NCBI GenBank assembly: GCA_905250115.1
Contig: CAJNOI010000217.1
Span: 62,001-126,000 of the forward strand
Origin: Adineta steineri
Lineage: Eukaryota > Rotifera > Eurotatoria > Adinetida > Adinetidae
Length of the DNA stretch: 64,000 nt
Reading direction: 5' to 3'
The position numbers and the translations under genes were made by a program. Shown here one piece after another: positions 1 through 11,374 of the stretch (positions within the stretch are counted from its first letter, which is position 1; each line of letters begins with the position of its first letter). The notes beneath the pieces were generated by a model that worked only from the letters and a program-made list of their open reading frames with translations, had not been told where the DNA came from and did no database searches.

Positions 1-195
1 TATTAAGAATGAAAAACAGATATTGATGAACAAAACTTTTATTTTACAGATCTCATTACACTAATTGCAAATACTCATACACGATCAAATGGAGAGAGAA
101 AAGAAAATGTAAATTTTTTTTAAATATTGATCGCTAAAAATTGTTTATATTCTACCATTTAGAACCTAGTTCTAATAAATAAAACAATAAACATT

Positions 196-1364
196 CTATG
201 CTAATGATTGATTACGATGTTCAATATGTGGTGATAAACAATTATGATAGATAGGCTCTATAAAAAAATAATAATAAAATAAGAAATAAATATAGTGAAA
301 ATAAATATTTATACCATTATATTTAGGAGATGGTGCAGCTGAACTTTTCTCTGATCTATACGGATCACATCGTACAATACCCAGTGAGCGCATTTGTTTT
401 TCTATTCGAACGGATGGATTTGCATATTGGATAATGACATTATTTTGTAGTTGTTGATCGATAGTTGATGTTAAATTATCATTGTTTGGTAATGCTTTTT
501 CATAAATAACTTGACGTTTTTGTTGTTTATATGGAAGCCAACGTTCAACAATAATATCAGGAGGTTTAGCAGGCATTGGAGGTAGACGCTCAATAATAAC
601 ACGACGTGATGTATTTTGACCAGATGATACTTGTTTATAAATAATCTAATTTTATAAAAAAAGAATAATACTATTTATCATTACAGAAATTTAATTTTGA
701 TTTTTTTTTCTTTTGGATTTTAATACTAAAATTAATTGATTTACCTCAGGTGTACTGTAACATGGTGGAGTTGGTGGTCGTTCTCGAATGATTATTGGTG
801 GTGGAGTAATTGGCGCTGGAGGTCGTTGTCGAATAATAACTGAAGAAAAATAAAAAGTATTTCATGATTTTAATTTTTAAAATGTAATTTTTCATTTTAC
901 TTGGTGGTAATGATGATAGTTCAGGTGCTCGAACTTCTCGAATAATTAATGGAGCTGGTGGTGGTGGTGTTGGTGGACATAAATATCGAACAGCAATTTG
1001 TTGTTTATATACAACAGGTTCATGAGTAGCATCAACTTGTTTCCGAATAATCTGTGGTGATGGATCATAATTAATTGGATAATTTGCCAATTGATGTTCT
1101 CGAATTACAATGCTAGGTCGACGAACGCGTGGTACATGCTCAGGCTCATCTTTATTTAAATAAGAAAAGACAAGAAAATTTTTCAAAATATTTCATGTAA
1201 ATTAAATGAAATATGTTACCTGTTGTTGTTGATGGTTCATGATCAATTTTATTTCGTTGTTCTGAGAGATTTTCATATGTATTCGATCCCGAAACGGATT
1301 GAAGCGTTGTAGATTCACTCCTTTCACCATAAAAGCCTACATCACTTTCGTCCTCGTTCAACAT
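196..1364 (-). CDS. Proline/Val-Ile-Ile-Arg repeat protein, alveolin-like in style (293 aa, 5 exons)
   Basis: Five exons (1220-1364, 901-1149, 745-839, 315-645, 196-257) join with GT-AG introns and keep frame for 293 residues. The N-terminal 45 residues are acidic and Ser/Thr-rich. The rest is built from short repeats of a hydrophobic-charged core followed by prolines: RRPSIVIREHQ, PLIIREVRAPE, IIIRQRPPAP, PPIIIRERPPTPP, RRVIIERLPPMPAKPP, DIIVERWLPYKQQKRQVIYE. Such [VI]-[VI]-x-[RE]-x-PP repeats resemble those of alveolin-type cytoskeletal proteins and related invertebrate proteins. No enzyme motif, signal peptide or membrane segment is visible. The start is the first ATG of the longest consistent frame, and an AATAAA on this strand lies at 38-43. 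A structural or cytoskeletal role is inferred from repeat style alone; the existence of the gene is more certain than its family. Confidence 0.72.
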
Positions 1365-4062
1365 TTGTTTTCGGTCAAATGTATCGACAATTATGACCTT
1401 ACTCTTTTTCGTTCATGATGACCAAGATCATTGGACCGTGTCCTTCTATTTAAAAGCAATTTCTATCTTTTTTGTCTGTCCTATTTATTATCACTTTTGT
1501 CTTGTGATACATATTTAATAAAATGAAAGAACACTTCAGTGATTGAATTCAATGAAACCCAATTTGTAAAGCATACTAAAACATAATATAAACGTATTGT
1601 AAAAATGTGAGCAACAAACATATTTATATCGTTGTCACATTTATTTTCTTGTATTCATTATGCATGAATAGATGTCTCTATGCATTCAAGTGTGAAAAAA
1701 GAAACCATAATTATTCACAACAAATATTAATACATAGAAATTCGATGGAATCTCAACATCTTTTCATAAGGACTCAAAATGTTAAATTTGATCCTAACAA
1801 AAAAGTCATACACATGCAAGTCGTCAATGTCATCATTTCAAATGATCGTCAACTATTGTTAGCAATTATTTTTTTTAGATATTTTCCAAATAAGAGAGAA
1901 ACAAAAGAGATAAGAAACACATTTAAAACACTTATCTATGTAACTCATGGCTAATATATATTTATATTTTTGTCATTTGTATTCAAATAGACATGTTGTC
2001 TTCATATATATATATGAATATCGATGAATGTTTTGTGAAGCGTTATGAACGATGATGGTTAATTTAATAGTTTAGATATTTCTCTCGTTACTCGATTATA
2101 ATAAATATGTTACCGCAATCTCATTCCGCACGGTGGATTTTCAACTTTATCTAATACTGAAATCTACCATATGTGAAATATCTTTCTTTCTATTCTATAT
2201 TTCTCTTGTTTCTTTCGAATTGACAGTATTGTAACTTAATCATTTATATCTTAAATATATATTTGATAAACCCATACTATGATTACTATGAAAGAAAGAT
2301 ATTTCGATACAAAATATGAATTGAAAATTGGATATAAAATGTTAATTTCTTTTATCATTTATTTTTGTAATCGAACTATTGTCAATAATAAAAGAAACCT
2401 TGTATTGTGTGATTTAAGTCAACATTGTTGTGCTTCATCGAATAGTATAGTTAAATAAGTGTAATAGTCATTGGCTCTATTTTCTTCTTTTATATCGTCG
2501 TTTATGAATATAAGCGATAGAGTATTTTCACATGATTAGACTAAACCGATTATTCTGAGTGTAGATGTAAGTGTGAGTATATGTGTAAAGATATAGTCGT
2601 CTTTCACTCTATATTTCAGTACGAATAGCAAAGAAAAAGAAAAAAAGAAGAAGAAGAAGAAGAGACAGTAGTAGTATTACTACAGATCGGAGAAAGGAGA
2701 TGGAAACAACAAGCCTTCTTTGATAATTATAATTTCTTTTTTCGGAATATTAGTTGTTGTTGTTATTATTAGTCGAAGAGAAACAGCAGTAGTCATATGT
2801 GTTTCTATACTAAATACTATTTTTCAATGATTTTTTTATAAGTCATTCGATTTATTATTCTGTATATTCTTGTCTCCTAGTATCATCTTTATCTTGTTAT
2901 TTTTTTTCATTTATGAAGCTAATCTCACTTGACTTTCAATTAATAATCTCGTGTACATGCTTTTTCTTTACATATAAACACGATTCTGTACTTTTTTCGT
3001 AATTTAACCTATACATTGTACTTATATCAAAGTGATCAATCATCTGAATTTAGTTGTCGTTGGCGTTATTATATTTTTTTCTCTCTAAATATATTTTATG
3101 TAATAGACCGATACAGGAAAGAGCTAATTTCCGACAGGTGATAATCGTTCTATGAAATTTTTCCGGTTTCGTGATAAAATACAAGTATCATTTTAACATT
3201 TTATGATATAAATCATGTTATTATATTATTATCTTTATTCTAATAAATAAATAGACATTTCTCTTGTCAAATATAAGAATAAACATTCATTTCTTGAGTT
3301 ATTTTTCTTATAAAGAGAGTTCCGGCAGGTATACTCGATTAAGTGCTACCTTATCAATCAAACTGAATGAGACTAAAGACAATCGTTGACTACATATATA
3401 TTTTCTTTTTGTTTATCTTTAATTAAAGAAAAATACATGAAAATAAAGTAGGATAGTATATTCAAATTCGAGTGACTCTTAAATAAGAGTTTGTCTGTTA
3501 GTAATAAACTTCGAAATTAGTTTCCTTATTTTTTAAAGAATAAGTATTGCGTGTATATATATATACATGAATGAGTCGTCGAGCTCGACTCGACAACCAC
3601 TACAGTAATAGTAACATAGAGAAAATGATAAAAAGAAAGTTTTCTCGTCATTGCGTTCGCTTGCTGTTATTGTCGGTGACGAAAATTGTTTGAACATCCT
3701 TATTTAATCATCATCATCATCGTCCTTATCCGAAAGAAAGAATCGTTCGATCTAAATAAAAAGAATGTCTTATATGTATTGACTCGTTCTTTCTTATTTA
3801 ACTGCTGTGATTGCTTCCATATATATATATATATATATTTTATAGGTTTCTTTTCATCATCAACTGAGGACATACATACAAAGAAAGAAAAGAAAAGAAA
3901 AGGTGAGAAAATCTTTACTGCATAAATAATCTTTCTTAGAAATTCGTTACAAGTAAGTTAATTTATAAATGTCACTTTTTTATTCTCTAATATATTTATA
4001 TTGATAAATAGCAAAAACGAAAGCATATATTTTAAATAATTTATTATTGCACATGGTGGCTA
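1365..4062. other. Intergenic, divergent promoter region
   Basis: This 2.7 kb separates two divergently transcribed genes and should hold both promoters. It contains AT microsatellites, a purine-rich tract around 2632-2665, a perfect 16-bp inverted repeat (2175-2190 with 2290-2305) and a 12-bp palindrome at 3578-3589. Open frames at 1607-1954 and 3686-3925 begin at GTG or TTG and show no recognisable protein features. Confidence 0.6.
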
Positions 4063-7000
4063 ATGACGAAATCATTGCTTATTCTGTTTACTTTTCTAAT
4101 ATGTCTTATAATATTTTTACCATCATCATCCCATTGTTCAATATTCAATATTGGACAAAAACGAATTCAAAGATCTTTAGAAATACCATCGATTCCAAAA
4201 GCAAATGTAACAATATTAATGATGTTTCCCGATATTGATGATTTTATACCGAATTTAAAATCATTATTAATTGTTTATGAATATATTGTTCATCGTTATC
4301 AAATATCAAAATGGCTTAATATTAATTTACAAGTTAAAGATTCAAATTGTTCAATATCTTTAGCACCTCATATGCTTGTTACAACAATGCTTTCAACAAT
4401 TCCAGATGTTGTTTTTGGACCATTTTGTGGTATATATATACACGATTTTTGTATAATCAATCTTTTTTTTTTAATTTTTAGATTTAGCAGTAGCACCTGT
4501 AGCTCGTCTGCTTCATTTTCAAAATATTCCTCTGATTACAATGGGAGCTGTTTCAAATGAATTTACTTTACAAAGGCAAACAATGTATTCAACATTGTTT
4601 CGATTTGGATATCGAACAGATGAACTCGGTAAGAATATTTAAAGACATAGACATAGTAGTAATAAAACTGTCATATGTTGATGGTCTCAGACGTATTAGA
4701 AAACAAATGTCAAGATGGTAACTATCCGAATATTTAATGCAGAGAATATAGGTTAATAATAAAACCGAGGAAAATATATTCATTGATTAGATTTACTTGA
4801 AGATTATCTAAGAATAAAACTTGTGGCCTTTCAATACGATCGGCACTCGGCAACCGGAAAGAAAAAAAATTTGTCTATGATTGACTCTTCAGATAGAAAG
4901 AAAAACTTTCTTACATTTATTATTCAATTCATCATAAACTATTCAATATGATAATCAATTTCTTTTCTTTTCTTTGTCTATTTTCGAACTCTTTATTATA
5001 CAATCGGATATTTTTAAGGTTAACACTAATTTAAGAATAATATCGAGCATAAAAATATCTATTCAATCTCATAAGAGATGAATGCTTTCTCATATGCACT
5101 TATAGTTTGAATCAAATTTATTAATCAATAACATTTGTAAGACAACTACTACAATACATATATATATAAAAAAATATTAGACGTTAACAAGTAAATTTGA
5201 TTAGAAGTCGAATGCATTAAAAATATAAAGAAAGACATCATACATGAAGCGCTTCTATTTCAGCTACTTAGGAAAATAAAGCTAATCTATTTCTATGATG
5301 AACAAATTTTTATGTTTTTTTTTCACGTCTCATATAAAAAGAATCTAATAAATATTGATATAAATAAGTACATTCAATTCCCAAGAGAAATATTATGAAA
5401 AACATATCTTTACATTAGATCTGTTTTGTGTACAATTGATTCTATATTATAATTATCGAATCATTTAAATCTACGGGTACATACTAATAGGATTAATTTA
5501 GTAGGAAAAGTTTTTAATTGATTTATTATTAGTAACATTAAAACATGACTTCAGATTTATTACTATTTTCTTGATTAAAGTCTCAAGATGATATAAGTGA
5601 TAATCTTATTGTATACTAGAAGAAAAAGAGTTTATATAAAGATTTACAGGCACTACATGCATTGTCTTATCCTTTTATTTGGAGTGGCAAAAAAAAGCAT
5701 TTATCTAAAGATGACAAAGAGAAAATGCATTCGTTTAATCTAACTCAATAAGTTGAGAGAAGAAATTTTCAGTAGTCTATAAATGTTCAGAGATTTTCGG
5801 GATAGCACAATTTATTGTTTATAGTTCAAACAAACTTATTGATTAATCGAGGTCAACAAGTTAAGTTGTTTTGTAACTCGTCGTCTTGCCATGCTCTATT
5901 TAATACTAAAGAAATATCAAAGCTTTTACGCCAATTATTATGCATAAAAAACAGTTTGCAACCATTTGTTTATTTCTATTAAATATCTTGGAAACTACTC
6001 TAATTCAATTTCTTTATCTGAAACAGATATATTTTCGAATATCTATATAAAAAATATTTTCTAGGCACATTACTTGTAAAACTTTTTCAATATTATAAAT
6101 GGTCATTTGTCAAATTTCTCTATGAAGATAATCCGAAACCTTGGCATGAATGTCAAGTTTTATTACGACCAATAGCGCATACATTTGCATCAAATCAAAT
6201 TCGTTCGGATAATCGAAAAGTTACAAGTCATGATATAAAAGATAATTTTAAATCAATTTTTATTGATTTTATTAGTAATAATGCATCAGGTATTAATAGA
6301 ATGAGAGAGAAAAAAATGAAGAATGATTTAAATATTTTTCTAGTATCATTATGGTGTGTTAATCCAAAAACATTTCGTTCAGCTGTTTTAACAGCTCAAA
6401 AACTTGGTTTTGTCAATGGAGAATATGTTTTTATTTATCTTGATACTGTTTTAACACAAGAAAAGTATTGAAATCGAGAAAACAAGATTTTACTTTTAAA
6501 AATCCTCTTTTTTTAAGTACGGATGAAAAAAGTTTAGCTGTACGACAACCATGGTTTAATCCAAATGAAGTAGATCAAGAAAAAAATGAGAAGGCACGTC
6601 GAGCATTTGAAACTGTACTTTTTGTTCGACAACGTCTTTATACAGGTGAACGTTTTCGTCGTTTTGCTACAAATGTTGTTGATTTTGCACGTGAAACAAA
6701 TCGAACAAAACAATTAATACATGAAACAGTAAGTTTTTATCGATTTTGCTTTATTTATTTTTTCAATTATAATTCAATATATTAAATAAAAACAAAATGA
6801 TAGTTAATCTATTTATTCTTCCATAGAAATCAGCCATAAGAGTGAGTAGGTGATTGATTTTACTTTTTTTTTCTTATGCATTTAATCATATACGCATGGT
6901 TTTGCTCTCTGCTGCATGTTGGATAACACATTTTCTTCTTCTTCTTAAAAACAAAATAACTTGAATTTTTGAATAAAACAAAAAAATAAAAAAATAAAAT

Positions 7001-10000
7001 TTTATTTTAATTTAGATTGGAACAGATGAAACAAATTTTTATGATGCAGTTGTGACATATTTTAAAGCTTTAAAAACACATTATACTAATCAACAAGAAA
7101 TATCAAATAATGGTGAATCAAAAATATATACATCATTAGATGCAAGAAGTTTTAAATCAATGATTTGTAATCGATCAATTGAAGGAGCAAATAAAAATAT
7201 AACAATGAATCAAATTTGTGATCGAATTGATATTGGTTATACAGTTTATGATATGGATCCAGATACAGGAGAATTAGAGGTAAATTAATTTTTATTGAAT
7301 ATACCATAGTTTTCTTTAAGAAGTAAAATAAGAATAGTGTCAGAGTGGTCATTGTATCCGGAATGAGATAGAATATCAAAACATTACGTTTGTCTCTAAG
7401 TATGCGTCAGTGTCAAAATGGTTTATTCCCGCTAGGACCCGAATTAGACTGAATCCTTGTGGGAATGTATCATCGCGACTCTACGAGTTGACTGGTACAG
7501 TTCAACTGGATGACCCACTCTCCATTTCTGAACTGGTACTGGTGCATACAGGCACGTCCACAGAAATTCTTTTGGGGGAGGGGGGGGGGGATTGACGACT
7601 TCGCAGAAAAGTCTATAGTAGAAAAAGGTTATTCCAAAATTCTGAAACTTGTTCGACCTGTACTCCCCTCCAGGTATTCAATTTTTTTTGGGGGCGGGGA
7701 TCGATCTCCCCAATCCCATCTCTGCGAACGCTCCTGGGTGCATATCTATTTGTCTATAATGGTCGATCTTTTTCAATACTAATTATCTTGCGATGCATTT
7801 TAGAGAATATATAAGAGTACAGATAAAGCTAGTCTGGCTTTAATTCTTATTCAACAAGATCTTTATTTTTGTTCCTACTTCTTTGTTCTAAATGAAAATA
7901 TGCTGTTCTCCTTCTACGATTAACAATGGATTGTATTGATTTTTTTAGGCTGTTGTGGCTTATCCAGCTGAACCGTTTACAACTGAAAATACAAAATTAC
8001 AATGGTTAAATGAATCTCGATTGATTTATTTTATTGATAAAAATGCGACATTTATTACTGATACTCCACGTTGTGGTTTCAATAATTTGAAATGTCCTAA
8101 AAAGAGTTCGTTTAATATTCGATTGAAAATAAATTTTATATATCACTTTATTTTAGCTCTTATTCCAATTTGGGGTTGGATTATAATTAGTCTTTCATCA
8201 ATAATTGTACTTCTTCTTATTGTTGGATTTATTTTATATCGGTAAAAACTATAATTTTCTTCTTCAAATAATAATTTACAAAAAATTTTTAGACGAGCAA
8301 AATTTGAAGCTGAATTAAAAGCTATGCAATGGTTAATTAAATGGGATGAATTATCTACACAAACATTATTACGTAATCATGTTGCTAGACCTTCATTTCA
8401 TAAACTTTCACTTTCTCAAAAGGTATTTTTGTTTTTGTATTTCTTATTAAATGAAAATTACAAAAATTTAAAATAATATTACATAGGATTTATCTGAAGA
8501 GAAGTCAGTGAGTATGTAAACATTGTACTTCTGTAAAATAATATTAGAGATATGTAATTCTCTAAAAAAAAATAATTTTATTGTGTATTAGTTAACCGTA
8601 TAAATATTAATTGTAGTTTTGAATGATTTCAATATATTAAAATAATATTTATATTCTAGCGAAGTTCAGTTTCAAGTCATCATTCTCAAAATAGTGAAAC
8701 AGATGGTCCAACTAAACAAACATTTACAAAAACAGCAATCTATAAAGTAAGATAAAAATTATTTTATTAAATATTTTGTCTATTTTTTTTAATTAAAAGC
8801 AATCGGTTGTTGCACTTAAACGTTTTCATAAAATAAAACTTGAAACAACACGTGCATTACAATTAGAAGTTAAAACAGTTGAGTTAAAGAAAATAAAAAC
8901 TTTTGTTTTATATATATGTTTGTTAAGATGCAAGATTTAACACATGATCACATCGCTCGATTTATTGGTATTTGTATTGATCCAAAACATCAATATATTG
9001 TTACTGAATATTGTCCGAAAGGAAGTTTACAGGTAGGAAATTTTCTTTTGAATATTTATTTTTATTTATTTATTTATTTAATAGGATATTCTACAAAATG
9101 AAGAAATTAAACTGGATACTATGTTTAAACATTCTATTATGCATGATATTGTTAAAGTAGAAGAAAAAAAATATCTTACAAATAAATTCATTGTTTGTTT
9201 AGGGCATGCAACATATTCATAGTAGTCAAATTGGATCACATGGTAATTTAAAAAGTTCAAATTGTGTTGTTGATAGTCGATTTATCTGTAAAATAACTGA
9301 TTTTGGTTTACCAACATTACGGTCAAATTCAAATAAAGGTTCACCACCACCAGGTGTACCTAAAGATGCAGCATTCTATAAAAGTATGACTTTTTATTCA
9401 TGTTTGCGTTCATATTTATTTATTTTTATTAAAGAACGTTTATGGACAGCACCGGAGTTGTTAAGAGATCCAAATCCACCTGCTGCAGGTACAGTTAAAG
9501 GTGATGTGTATAGTTATGGTATTATTTTACAAGAAATTCAATTACGTAATGGTCCATTTTATTTACGAGATCGTGAATTAGGATCTGAGGGTAAAAATAT
9601 TCTATTTATTATTGAATTTTTGAAAAATGAAATTTTATTTAGAAATTATTGAAAGTGTTAAATCAGGCAGTTTACTTCGACCAACAATTGAAGCTGGTGA
9701 ATGTAATATTGAAATAGGTCAATTAATGAAACGTTGTTGGCTTGAAGATCCAAATGAAAGACCAGATTTTACGGATATGCGTCAAATTATGCGGCGTATA
9801 AATAAGTATGAATGACACTATGAGTTTGTATTTGAAAATAGAAATAATAAAAATTTGAATTTTCTAGAGATGGAGAAAGTGGAAATATTCTTGATAATTT
9901 ACTGAAACGTATGGAACAATATGCTAATAATCTTGAAGTTCGTTGTTTGTATTGATGACAAAATAATTTTTATTGAATTTTTTTATTATTCTAGGGTCTT

Positions 10001-11216
10001 GTTGAAGAACGTACGGGTGATTATTTAGCTGAGAAGAAAAAAGCAGAAGCTTTACTTTATCAATTATTACCAGCGTAAGTTATGAAATAAATACATTCTG
10101 TATTATGTGTCTGTTGATAAGACTCAGTCATATTCTTTGATTAAGATTTTCTGAATGAGAATTTATAAGTCCGCACTCACATTCTTCGTATCATCTAAAT
10201 TTATCTATATTTGTTTAAAACTATCTAATGTTAATTTGAGATATGAGATTTATTTATACAGATAATAATTATGGAAGTAAGAACCGGCTCGATTAAGTTT
10301 ACTAATCTTCGTACCATATTTGATGATCATGACTTTCTTTTCAATCAAATAATAAAAATATCTTATTTTAATAGACCAGTTGCTTCTCAATTGATGGGTG
10401 GTCAGCCTGTAACAGCTGAATCATTTGAAAGTGTTACAATTTATTTTTCCGATATTGTTGGTTTCACATCTTTATCATCTGAAAGTACACCATTACAAGT
10501 TGTTGATTTATTAAATGATTTATATTCTGTATTTGATGCTGTATCGGAAAATTATGATGTTTATAAAGTTGAAACAATTGGTGATGCTTATGTAAATAAA
10601 ATTTTAAGTAAAATAGAATAAACAAAAAAATCTTCTTCATTTAATAGATGGTTGTTTCTGGTCTTCCAACACCAAATGGAGATTTACATGCACGAGAAAT
10701 AGCTCGTCTTTCATTAGCTCTTCTTAATGCTGTATTAAATTTTCGTATTCGACATCGACCAGATAAGAAATTATTATTACGTATTGGTATACATTCCGGT
10801 CCATGTGTTGCCGGTGTTGTCGGTTTAAGAATGCCTCGATATTGTCTATTTGGTGATACTGTAAGTTGATTACAGATAGCAAAGATAAAAGAAATTTCTA
10901 ATATATTTTAATTATTTAAGGTAAACACAACGTCTCGAATGGAGTCAAATGGTAAAGCATTACGTATTCATGTTTCATCGAGTACAAACGCTATTCTTGA
11001 AAAATTTGGTACATTCGAACTTAAATTACGTGGTGATGTCGAAATGAAGGTATAAGAATAAATGATTATTCTATTGAAAAAATTTGTGTTTTTTGTTCTT
11101 CATATCTTTAGGGTAAAGGAAAACAACGAACGTATTGGTTACTTGGCGAAATAGGTGGCTTAAGTGCTCAACATAGTTTAGTGAATTGGGATGATGACGT
11201 TGTTGATGAGCATTAA
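4063..11216 (+). CDS. Receptor (particulate) guanylyl cyclase, natriuretic-peptide-receptor type (1150 aa, about 23 exons)
   Basis: Exons from 4063 to 11216 splice with GT-AG sites to a frame-consistent 3453 nt. Residues 1-26 are a signal peptide. The extracellular ligand-binding domain is shown by [15 protein letters not shown] and [16 protein letters not shown] single transmembrane helix lies at about 8158-8240. The kinase-homology domain has [19 protein letters not shown] and [12 protein letters not shown], which lacks the catalytic HRD aspartate, and then LWTAPELLR. The dimerisation helix ([16 protein letters not shown]) leads to the cyclase domain: [15 protein letters not shown] and [14 protein letters not shown] with both metal aspartates, and [11 protein letters not shown]. 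The Glu of VET and the Cys of RYC are the guanine-selecting residues, so it should convert GTP to cGMP. Two very small exons (6827-6841, 8487-8507) are included. The two longest introns, 4629-6064 and 7280-7948, interrupt no domain; the second carries a transposon. Confidence 0.95.
7549..7736. mobile_element. 188-bp MITE with perfect 8-bp target site duplication
   Basis: The element runs from CAGGCACGTCCACAG to CTGCGAACGCTCCTG; the inverted ends agree at 11 of 15 positions. GGTGCATA flanks it directly on both sides (7541-7548 and 7737-7744). It lies in a guanylyl cyclase intron within a stretch of higher GC (about 7398-7540) that may be older mobile DNA. It contains G-runs at 7574-7590 and 7690-7699. 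It is too short to encode a transposase. An 8-bp duplication fits hAT, P or Merlin-type elements; the end sequence does not settle which. Confidence 0.85.
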
Positions 11217-11318
11217 TCCATTTTTTCTCTCTCTTCTTCGTCTTCTTTTTTTTATATATAGTTTGTGTTTTTATCTTTTCTGCACTCGAGTTATTGAAAT
11301 GAATGCTAGTAGAACTTA

Positions 11319-11324
11319 AATAAA
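11319..11324 (+). terminator. Poly(A) signal AATAAA of the guanylyl cyclase gene
   Basis: AATAAA lies about 100 nt after the cyclase stop codon, within the 158-bp space before the convergent G-alpha gene. Confidence 0.6.
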
Positions 11325-11353
11325 ATCTGATCAGTTTTGTTTCAATCTGACAT

Positions 11354-11359
11354 TTTATT
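11354..11359 (-). terminator. Poly(A) signal AATAAA of the G-alpha gene
   Basis: AATAAA on the minus strand lies about 16 nt after the G-alpha stop codon. It implies a very short 3' UTR whose end overlaps that of the opposing cyclase transcript. Confidence 0.55.
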
Positions 11360-11374
11360 TTATACATATTTAAT

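Noticed and set aside
1607..1954. 115-codon frame with a hydrophobic start
   Set aside because: It begins at GTG, not ATG, and its first in-frame ATG is well inside; no family similarity and no splice support.
3686..3925. 79-codon frame upstream of the cyclase
   Set aside because: Starts at TTG and is mostly low-complexity translation of AT and GA repeats.
6461..6520. Apparent frameshift or premature stop (TAT TGA) in the receptor cyclase
   Set aside because: A 53-bp GT-AG intron (6465-6517, ending in a pyrimidine run and AAG) removes it and keeps the frame into [10 protein letters not shown].
7410..7782. Two overlapping frames within the cyclase intron
   Set aside because: They span the MITE and its G run, have no ATG at the first start, and match no protein motif.
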